From positions 2,828 through 12,061 of the forward strand of contig DMBA01000176.1 of the NCBI GenBank assembly GCA_003446315.1: a stretch of DNA of 9,234 nucleotides, written 5' to 3'. Source of the DNA: Ruminococcus sp. (GTDB taxonomy: Bacteria; Bacillota; Clostridia; Oscillospirales; Ruminococcaceae). Of this stretch, positions 1-4,982 are shown piece by piece. Every line of letters starts with the position of its first letter. The first letter of the stretch is position 1. A program made the translations under genes and the position numbers. The notes beneath the pieces were generated by a model. It was not told where the DNA came from. It ran no database searches and was given only the letters and a program-made list of their open reading frames with translations.

Positions 1-507
1 TCCAAGTCTTCCAACATCGGTCAGGTCGCACAGTTTGCAGCAGCCGGTAAGGCAATTGCAAAGAAGCGTCTTGCTGATATCGCAATGAGCTATGGTTACA
101 TTTATGTCGCACAGATCGCAATGGGCGCAGACATGAACCAGACCCTCAAGGCAATCAAGGAAGCAGAGAGCTACCACGGCCCGTCCCTCATCATCGGTTA
201 TGCACCGTGCGAGATGCACAGCATCAAGGGCGGCATGACCAACTGCCAGGCAGAGATGGAAAAGGCTGTCAAGTGCGGTTACTGGAACAACTTCCGTTAC
301 GATCCGCGTCTGGCTGCTGACGGCAAGAATCCGTTCCAGCTCGATTCCAAGGCACCGACCGATTCTTATCAGGACTTCATCATGGGCGAAGCACGTTACA
401 GTGCACTGACCCGTTCCTTCCCGGAGCGTGCAAAAGAGCTGTTCGAGAAGGCAGAGAAGACCGCAGAGGATCGTTATGCATACCTCACCAAGCTGGCAGA
501 AAAATAA
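1..507 (+). CDS. nifJ: Pyruvate:ferredoxin (flavodoxin) oxidoreductase, C-terminal 168 residues, 5' truncated by the window
   Basis: The reading frame is open from base 1 to a TAA at 505-507, so this is the 3' end of a gene of roughly 3.5 kb whose start lies upstream. The enzyme cleaves pyruvate and CoA to acetyl-CoA and CO2 and passes two electrons to ferredoxin in the cytoplasm of anaerobes. Seen here is the end of the thiamine-diphosphate domain: an SNIGQVAQFAAAGK stretch near fragment residue 4, a YAPC motif with Cys70, CGYWNNFRYDP at 92-102, and GKNPFQLDSKAP at 108-119, all characteristic of the family. From family knowledge, the YAPC cysteine probably corresponds to the fourth ligand of the proximal 4Fe-4S cluster. 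All seven Arg codons are CGT, unlike the downstream genes, which fits high expression. The ATG at 85 is internal, not a start. The terminator at 540-583 ends this transcript. Confidence 0.95.
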   Translation, partial: SKSSNIGQVAQFAAAGKAIAKKRLADIAMSYGYIYVAQIAMGADMNQTLKAIKEAESYHGPSLIIGYAPCEMHSIKGGMTNCQAEMEKAVKCGYWNNFRYDPRLAADGKNPFQLDSKAPTDSYQDFIMGEARYSALTRSFPERAKELFEKAEKTAEDRYAYLTKLAEK

Positions 508-539
508 TCGCCGCCTGATTGGTTAAATTGTATAATCCA

Positions 540-583
540 AATCTCGCTCCTGTGCATTTGTTTGTGCAGGAGCGAGATTCTTT
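540..583 (+). terminator. Intrinsic terminator of the pyruvate:ferredoxin oxidoreductase gene
   Basis: A perfect 13-bp stem, AATCTCGCTCCTG (540-552) with CAGGAGCGAGATT (567-579), encloses a 14-nt loop and is followed by CTTTAT. It lies 33 bases after the stop codon. The T-tract is short, but stem length and position make this a convincing rho-independent terminator that separates the gene from the dockerin gene. Confidence 0.85.
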
Positions 584-603
584 ATGAATAATTGCTTAAA
601 TCA

Positions 604-633
604 TGGAAAAGGCTTTGCATTGTGTGATATGAT
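604..633 (+). promoter_or_regulatory. Probable extended -10 promoter of the 961-residue dockerin gene
   Basis: TG (625-626), one base, then TATGAT (628-633) form an extended -10 element. The best -35 is a weak TGGAAA (604-609, 18-bp spacer, four of six consensus positions), which suits extended -10 promoters. Transcription would start near 640, giving a leader of about 50 nt before the ATG at 692. An overlapping TACAAT at 633-638 is an alternative -10 but has no matching -35. Confidence 0.55.
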
Positions 634-691
634 ACAATCAGCGCAGAGTGCAGCGTAAAAGTGAATGTCTTTTTAGCGAAAGGAGCGAGTT

Positions 692-3577
692 ATGAAACAG
701 CGTACAAAAAGGATCATGACAGCAGTGATGTGCGCGGCATTGCTGACAACCGGAACATATTTGCCGCAAATTTCAGCAGCGATCCCGCAGGTGCAGGCAG
801 CAGAGATGTCCGAAACAGAGGATCGCGTGCTGCTGAAAACGATATCCGGCATCACACTGGATCAGTGGCGATCCGGTTCCGTCACAGTCACCGCCGAAGA
901 TCTGAACATCGGTTCATATCGGCAGATCTATGCGAAAGTGCAGTTTGTGCCGGTTCCTGTGCCTGCACAGGAGAATGTGCTGTATCCGGAGCAAGTGGAT
1001 TTCCTTGTCGGCACGCCGGATATCGGCGATGTCGGCTATGCCGGCGCATTGAAAAACGAATGCACCGATTTTGTCATGCTTTACGATCGTGACGCGCTTC
1101 ACGGGGAAGATTACCAGTCGTTCGGCGCATCCCCGACGGATGAAATGACGATTCAGCTTACTTTCGGAACGGCAGCGGAAAGCGGCAAAACGCTTAGTCC
1201 CGGAAGCTGCATATTGGAGCTGTACGGCGCAAACGATCCGGATTCATATGCATACCCGGCACAGACGAAGCTGGCGGAGCATGAAAAAACGCTGTTGAAG
1301 GAGTATTCCGGCAGCATTGAACAAATGCAGACAGATCCGGCGTTCAGGCTGGAGCGTGCAGACCTGAACGGCGAGACATATGATGCGATCTATGCAGAAG
1401 TGTATTTCCAGCCGGCAGAATCCTCCGAAGTGCCGTCCGGTTCTTATCGTTATGCATCGGAAGTGCGCCTGACGAGTGAGATCACCCAGAGCAGCCTGAG
1501 CATATCGGATGATCCCACGATGCCGCCGATCGAAAACCTGACGCAGACGACATCCGGGGCGATCCTGCCGCTTTCGATGTACAATGCAGAGTTTGGCATT
1601 GCATACAGCACACAGCGCCTTATCAGCGGCAGTGATTTCAAAGAAATCGAAGTGCATCCGGAATATCTCCGCAGCATTTATGCATGGAACGACACCGCCT
1701 TTGAACCGGATTGGCAGACGATCGAAAACGGCTTATACGCAGTCCGGTTTTACGGTGTGCATTCCGCAGCAAATACGCTGCCGGATCAGGCATATATGGA
1801 CACGCTTGCATCGGATACATTTGACCTGAGTAAAACCGCATCGGCGTTCATTTCCGTACCGGGCACCGTGCTCAACGATAAAATGTATACGAATTACTAT
1901 ATTAAAGCGGAATACACGGGCACATCTGATTTGCAGTATGCGCTGTTTGATGCAGAAGGGGACGGCGCGAGCCGGACGGAAAAGCACATGCCGGTCAAAA
2001 CGGAAGATGACACCCAGATTGCCGTCATGCCGCTGAACGAACTGCGGAAGCATACAGACGGCGGCATAGATCTTTCGTGCACCTTGCTGTCTGATTTTGC
2101 AGATGCAGCGAAGATACGCGACGGCAGCATAAAACTGACGGTTTACGGTTATGATCCGTTTTCCCTGCCGAAGCAGGAAGCGCTGCATGAGATCGCATCT
2201 GCTGCGGGTGCATTTGCGCAGGCAGAGGGGACGAAAGAATCCCTGAGTCTGGAAGAAAGCACAGCAGACCGTCTTTATCTGATGGTTGAAGGGGCAGCCG
2301 GCGATTATGTGAAGGTTCAAATTGAGGTCAGGCGTGATATACGCCAGCCGGACGGCACGAAGGAAAAACTGCCGGTCATCAGCACAGAAATGAAATTGCC
2401 GCTGCTGAATGGATTCGGCGCAGGATTGGTGGATTGGGATGATTTTGATATCTTGCTGGAGCAAGGCGATGAGATCACGCTCGGCGCAGGACTTGGCTAT
2501 CGGGACGGCGGTGTTCCGAACGGCGGTGCATGCAAAGTGACGCTTTACGGATACAATGAGGCGCGTCCGCCGTTTGCGGAGATGACGCTGCTTGGGGAAC
2601 AGGAAGCGGATTTGGATCTCACCGGAAAGGCATGCTCTGTGAAAGTCGGCGGAGAGCAGCTTTATAAAACCGGTTTTACGGATTATTATGCAGTTGCGGA
2701 ATATGCAGGCGAAGCGGCAGATATGCAGTTTGAAGCGGTGAAAAGTGCGATCATCGAGCATACGGAATGGCAGGATAACGGCGAAGATGAGCCGATTCCG
2801 GTGATTGTGCAGGATCGTATGGAATCCGGCGAAAATGCGTTCAAAAAATTGCATGACGGCACAGCGTTTCTGTTTTTGGGCAGACCGGAAATCGGCGATC
2901 ACGGTGAAATCGAAGTGACCGCAGCGCCGTATACCGGCAGGGAAGCGGTGAAATCGGGCAAAGTGACTTTGAAGATCTATGGCTATAACCGTTATCAGAT
3001 GCCGGATTATGCCGATATGCAGGAAGTGCTGTGTGCGGCATCGGATTATTTTACCGGCAAGGATTCGTTCACAGCGGAGACACCGGAAGCAGCATATTGG
3101 GTGCAGGCGAGACACAGAACGCCGCTTGAAACAGACGATGCATACGAGCTGATCGTCAAGCGCGGCACAGAAACGGTGCTGCAAATCCCGATGACGGATT
3201 TTGACATGATAAACGGCACGCGGATCACAAAGATCATACCGGCAGCGCTTGGCATAAAGGCAGGCGATGTCATTTCGATCAAGCGGACGGGCAGCAGCGA
3301 TGAACAGCGGCGGGCAGATGAAAAAGACGGCTGGCAGTTTGCGGTATACAAGGAAGCGCCGGCAAAGCAATTCATGGCAGGCGATGTAAACGATGACGGC
3401 TGCGTGGATGTATCGGATGCGGTTTTGACGGCGCGGTTCCTTGCGGAAGATCAGGAAGCGATCATTTCCGTCAGCGGATTGCTGGCAGCCGATGTCAACA
3501 GATCGGGCAATCCGGATGCAGAAGATGTGACTTTGATGTTGAAATACATTGCCTGCATCATTTCTGATTTTGAATAA
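692..3577 (+). CDS. Secreted multi-repeat protein with C-terminal type I dockerin (non-catalytic cellulosome component)
   Basis: This 961-residue protein starts at ATG 692, six bases after a strong AAAGGAG (679-685). Residues 1-37 are a signal peptide: MKQRTKR, a hydrophobic core, and likely cleavage after VQA or VQAA. Residues about 44-892 hold some six degenerate repeats, each opening with a strand like IYAKVQF (79), IYAEVYF (233), YYIKAEY (402), LYLMVEG (528), YYAVAEY (665) or YWVQARH (802). Each closes with a strand ending in Tyr-Gly or similar (Tyr178, 354, 485, 619, 763, 886). Residues 896-961 are a dockerin with two calcium loops (Asp898/Asn900/Asp902/Asp906/Asp909 and Asp934/Asn936/Ser938/Asp942/Asp945). 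I recognise no glycosidase, esterase or peptidase domain and no known CBM. It is expected outside the cell, bound by a cohesin; a binding, adhesion or structural role is inference. It stands alone between its own promoter and terminator. Confidence 0.9.
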   Translation: MKQRTKRIMTAVMCAALLTTGTYLPQISAAIPQVQAAEMSETEDRVLLKTISGITLDQWRSGSVTVTAEDLNIGSYRQIYAKVQFVPVPVPAQENVLYPEQVDFLVGTPDIGDVGYAGALKNECTDFVMLYDRDALHGEDYQSFGASPTDEMTIQLTFGTAAESGKTLSPGSCILELYGANDPDSYAYPAQTKLAEHEKTLLKEYSGSIEQMQTDPAFRLERADLNGETYDAIYAEVYFQPAESSEVPSGSYRYASEVRLTSEITQSSLSISDDPTMPPIENLTQTTSGAILPLSMYNAEFGIAYSTQRLISGSDFKEIEVHPEYLRSIYAWNDTAFEPDWQTIENGLYAVRFYGVHSAANTLPDQAYMDTLASDTFDLSKTASAFISVPGTVLNDKMYTNYYIKAEYTGTSDLQYALFDAEGDGASRTEKHMPVKTEDDTQIAVMPLNELRKHTDGGIDLSCTLLSDFADAAKIRDGSIKLTVYGYDPFSLPKQEALHEIASAAGAFAQAEGTKESLSLEESTADRLYLMVEGAAGDYVKVQIEVRRDIRQPDGTKEKLPVISTEMKLPLLNGFGAGLVDWDDFDILLEQGDEITLGAGLGYRDGGVPNGGACKVTLYGYNEARPPFAEMTLLGEQEADLDLTGKACSVKVGGEQLYKTGFTDYYAVAEYAGEAADMQFEAVKSAIIEHTEWQDNGEDEPIPVIVQDRMESGENAFKKLHDGTAFLFLGRPEIGDHGEIEVTAAPYTGREAVKSGKVTLKIYGYNRYQMPDYADMQEVLCAASDYFTGKDSFTAETPEAAYWVQARHRTPLETDDAYELIVKRGTETVLQIPMTDFDMINGTRITKIIPAALGIKAGDVISIKRTGSSDEQRRADEKDGWQFAVYKEAPAKQFMAGDVNDDGCVDVSDAVLTARFLAEDQEAIISVSGLLAADVNRSGNPDAEDVTLMLKYIACIISDFE
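821..3367 (+). repeat. Protein-level repeat region: about six degenerate beta-rich modules
   Basis: Residues about 44-892 of the secreted protein. The distance from opening strand to closing Tyr is 99, 121, 83, 91, 98 and 84 residues in successive copies, and the closing tyrosines are 176, 131, 134, 144 and 123 apart. Copies 3, 4 and 5 close most similarly (TVYGYDP, TLYGYNE, KIYGYNR). The first two copies are longer and the last closes with AVYKE instead of YG. The resemblance is in protein pattern only; I saw no near-identical DNA repeats, so the duplication is old. Confidence 0.65.
3377..3574 (+). other. Type I dockerin domain of the 961-residue protein
   Basis: Residues 896-961 contain two copies of the F-hand pattern. 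The first is GDVNDDGCVDVSDAVLTARF, with loop ligands Asp898, Asn900, Asp902, Asp906 and Asp909. The second starts ADVNRSGNPDAEDVTLML, with Asp934, Asn936, Ser938, Asp942 and Asp945. Loop positions 10-11, which usually contact the cohesin, are Val-Ser in the first copy and Ala-Glu in the second. Confidence 0.9.
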
Positions 3578-3584
3578 TATACAA

Positions 3585-3623
3585 TTATGCGCCTTGTGTT
3601 TTGAGCAAGGCGCATAAACTTTT
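3585..3623 (+). terminator. Intrinsic terminator of the 961-residue dockerin gene
   Basis: A perfect 12-bp stem, TTATGCGCCTTG (3585-3596) with CAAGGCGCATAA (3606-3617), has a 9-nt loop and is followed by ACTTTT. It starts eight bases after the stop codon, so this gene and the next dockerin gene are transcribed separately. Confidence 0.9.
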
Positions 3624-3654
3624 CATAAAATATATAAAAAATACACGAAAACGA

Positions 3655-3683
3655 TTGACAGCTTATGAAGAATGTGGTAAAAT
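3655..3683 (+). promoter_or_regulatory. Strong SigA-type promoter of the 326-residue dockerin gene
   Basis: A perfect TTGACA -35 (3655-3660), a 17-bp spacer and TAAAAT -10 (3678-3683) are preceded by an extended TG at 3675-3676. Runs of A lie just upstream (3627-3642) and may act as an UP-like element. The start of transcription would fall near 3690, giving a leader of about 42 nt. Confidence 0.9.
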
Positions 3684-3696
3684 GCTAATATAGCCA

Positions 3697-3719
3697 ATCT
3701 GTAAAAAACCAAAACAGAT
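3697..3719 (+). promoter_or_regulatory. Small 5' leader hairpin next to the ribosome binding site
   Basis: ATCTGT (3697-3702) can pair with ACAGAT (3714-3719) around an A-rich 11-nt loop. It begins a few bases after the predicted transcription start and ends directly before the AGGAG Shine-Dalgarno (3721-3725). It could protect the mRNA 5' end or tune translation; the short stem makes this tentative. Confidence 0.3.
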
Positions 3720-3731
3720 GAGGAGAACGTC

Positions 3732-4712
3732 ATGAAACAACGAAAACTGAAAATGATCGCCGGCACGAGCGCAATGGCGCTGCTGGCAGCCGGAACATGC
3801 ATATCAGCGGATGTTGCATCTGCACAGACGACTGCGTCGTTCACTGAGCGCGCAGAAGGATTCACGAATTTTGAAACCGGCAGCGAAACGGTCATTGTCT
3901 TTCAGAAGCAATATGATGCATACCAGGTCGCAGCAACATGCAGCACCCGGGCAGCATTTGCGGAAGTCACGATCGAGACAAAGCGGCCGTTCACGTTTTT
4001 GGAAACCGGCAAAGTGCTTTATGACCAGCCGGCGAGCACCATGACGATCTCTCTGCCGCTGACAAACGGTGCCGGCTCATGGGTTTTGCCGGCAAACCAG
4101 ATGCGCATTGCGGAAGGTGTTGTGGTATGTGTCACGGCGAAATATTATACGTCGGTAAACGGCACAAAGGTTTATGACGAGAGTGCGTCCGGCAGTGTAT
4201 CGCTTTGCGGCTGCGAGAGTCTGCAAGATCCGGCGGCATATGATGCATTTTATGTCAGCGGCATTTGCACCGAAGCCGTTGATTATGCAGATGTGACGCT
4301 GAAAGTGAACCGTCTGGCAAACCAGAAGTATAAGACGGTCAACACGGCATCCACGCGGCTGGATTTCTCCGGCGGCAGCATGACTTCGATGCTGGACAGC
4401 AGCAAGCTGAATTTCGCAGCCGGCGATGTGATCGTGCTGGATTATACATTTTACCGCGGCGGGCAGAAGCTGACGGCGGGCAATGCATCGGTTGCGCTCA
4501 GCAACACCCCCGGCAGAAGACGCGGCGATCTGGACGGTGACGGAGTCCTGACGAAGAATGATTCCGTGCAGTTGATCGACTATTTGTCCGGCAATGATGA
4601 GATAGACAGTGCAGCGGAGATCAGCCTGCGGACAGCCGATCTGAACAATGACGGCAGAATCAGCAGCAAAGATCTGAATATTCTGAAAAAAATGGTCATG
4701 TCGCGTTCCTGA
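3732..4712 (+). CDS. Secreted two-module protein with C-terminal type I dockerin
   Basis: This 326-residue protein starts at ATG 3732, six bases after AGGAG (3721-3725). Residues 1-31 are a signal peptide with an ASA cleavage site before Gln32. Two tandem modules follow. Module A (about 53-158) carries YDAYQVAATC at 61-70 and AEVTIETKR at 77-85. Module B (about 160-258) carries YDAFYVSGIC at 170-179 and ADVTLKVNR at 186-194. The copies are about 109 residues apart and both carry a Cys at the matching place (Cys70, Cys179). A short basic linker (RRR, 262-264) leads to a dockerin at 264-326. No catalytic domain is recognisable. The module resembles the repeats of the preceding gene's product, so the two are probably related non-catalytic cellulosome components; ligand and function are unknown. 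The gene is monocistronic between a strong promoter and a strong terminator. Confidence 0.9.
   Translation: MKQRKLKMIAGTSAMALLAAGTCISADVASAQTTASFTERAEGFTNFETGSETVIVFQKQYDAYQVAATCSTRAAFAEVTIETKRPFTFLETGKVLYDQPASTMTISLPLTNGAGSWVLPANQMRIAEGVVVCVTAKYYTSVNGTKVYDESASGSVSLCGCESLQDPAAYDAFYVSGICTEAVDYADVTLKVNRLANQKYKTVNTASTRLDFSGGSMTSMLDSSKLNFAAGDVIVLDYTFYRGGQKLTAGNASVALSNTPGRRRGDLDGDGVLTKNDSVQLIDYLSGNDEIDSAAEISLRTADLNNDGRISSKDLNILKKMVMSRS
4521..4709 (+). other. Type I dockerin domain of the 326-residue protein
   Basis: Residues 264-326 contain two F-hand repeats. GDLDGDGVLTKND gives loop ligands Asp266, Asp268, Asp270 and Asp277; ADLNNDGRISSKD gives Asp303, Asn305, Asp307, Ser311 and Asp314. Loop positions 10-11 are Lys-Asn and Ser-Lys, unlike the Val-Ser and Ala-Glu of the neighbouring protein, so the cohesin partner may differ. 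Confidence 0.92.
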
Positions 4713-4727
4713 GCGCAGGGAGCGAAC

Positions 4728-4771
4728 AGCCCGAAGACAGTTCTGTGCAGGCAGGGTGTCTTCGGGCTTTT
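4728..4771 (+). terminator. Intrinsic terminator of the 326-residue dockerin gene
   Basis: A perfect 12-bp stem, AGCCCGAAGACA (4728-4739) with TGTCTTCGGGCT (4757-4768), encloses a 17-nt loop and runs into TTTT (4768-4771). It starts 15 bases after the TGA and cleanly separates the gene from the GH2 operon. Confidence 0.93.
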
Positions 4772-4921
4772 GTTATGGATTCCGGCGGATTGGTTGAATG
4801 CACAAAACAACAAAGAAATGATATTTCAATATTGTTTATATTTTTAGCTTGCTGCGTGGATGTTCGGAATGTTGTTCAGTGAAATGAGTGAAAACGGACA
4901 ATGTTTCGGCAGAAGTGCACA
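4772..4921 (+). other. Intergenic region upstream of the GH2 operon promoter
   Basis: No convincing gene. The segment is AT-rich around 4818-4848, where CAATATTGTTTATA (4827-4840) contains the palindrome CAATATTG that recurs after the operon at 9086 and 9106. TGAAAACG and TGTTTCG at 4888-4908 form a weak inverted repeat. Nothing else is recognisable. Confidence 0.5.
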
Positions 4922-4950
4922 TTGCATCTTGCGTTAAATTGTGATATAAT
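4922..4950 (+). promoter_or_regulatory. SigA-type promoter of the GH2-TraX operon
   Basis: TTGCAT -35 (4922-4927), a 17-bp spacer and a perfect TATAAT -10 (4945-4950) with extended TG at 4942-4943. Transcription should begin near 4957, leaving a leader of about 26 nt before the ATG at 4983. A near-palindrome at 4913-4930 (AAG-TGCA-cat-TGCA-tCTT) overlaps the -35 and could be an operator. Confidence 0.88.
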
Positions 4951-4966
4951 AGAAGAAAATGACAAA

Positions 4967-4974
4967 AAGGAGAA
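4967..4974 (+). promoter_or_regulatory. Ribosome binding site that sets the GH2 start at 4983
   Basis: AAGGAGAA at 4967-4974 is ten bases upstream of ATG 4983, counted from the end of GGAG. An earlier in-frame ATG at 4959 lies upstream of this site and essentially at the predicted transcription start, so it would have no leader. The later ATG is therefore preferred. Confidence 0.8.
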
Positions 4975-4982
4975 CCATTCTC

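Noticed and set aside
85..507. A separate 140-residue gene starting at ATG 85
   Set aside because: The same frame is open to base 1 and residues before this ATG already match pyruvate:ferredoxin oxidoreductase, so the ATG is internal.
529..536. A TGTATAAT -10-like box after the oxidoreductase gene
   Set aside because: There is no -35 at a suitable distance and it lies immediately before an intrinsic terminator, so it is unlikely to start a useful transcript.
661..1092. A plus-strand frame starting before and overlapping the 5' end of the 961-residue gene
   Set aside because: It starts at a GTG upstream of the Shine-Dalgarno, uses a different frame from the signal peptide, and its product is Arg/Cys/Ser-rich without a domain.
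1733..3370. A 545-codon open frame on the minus strand inside the 961-residue dockerin gene
   Set aside because: It lies wholly opposite a protein with a signal peptide, repeats and a dockerin. Its product is rich in Cys, Arg and His with no recognisable domain, as expected for the antisense of this codon use, and I saw no promoter or Shine-Dalgarno for it.
3732..3830. A lipoprotein signal in the 326-residue protein (Cys23)
   Set aside because: The context is LAAGTC, with an extra residue before Cys, so it does not match a lipobox; an ordinary ASA cleavage site follows at residue 31.
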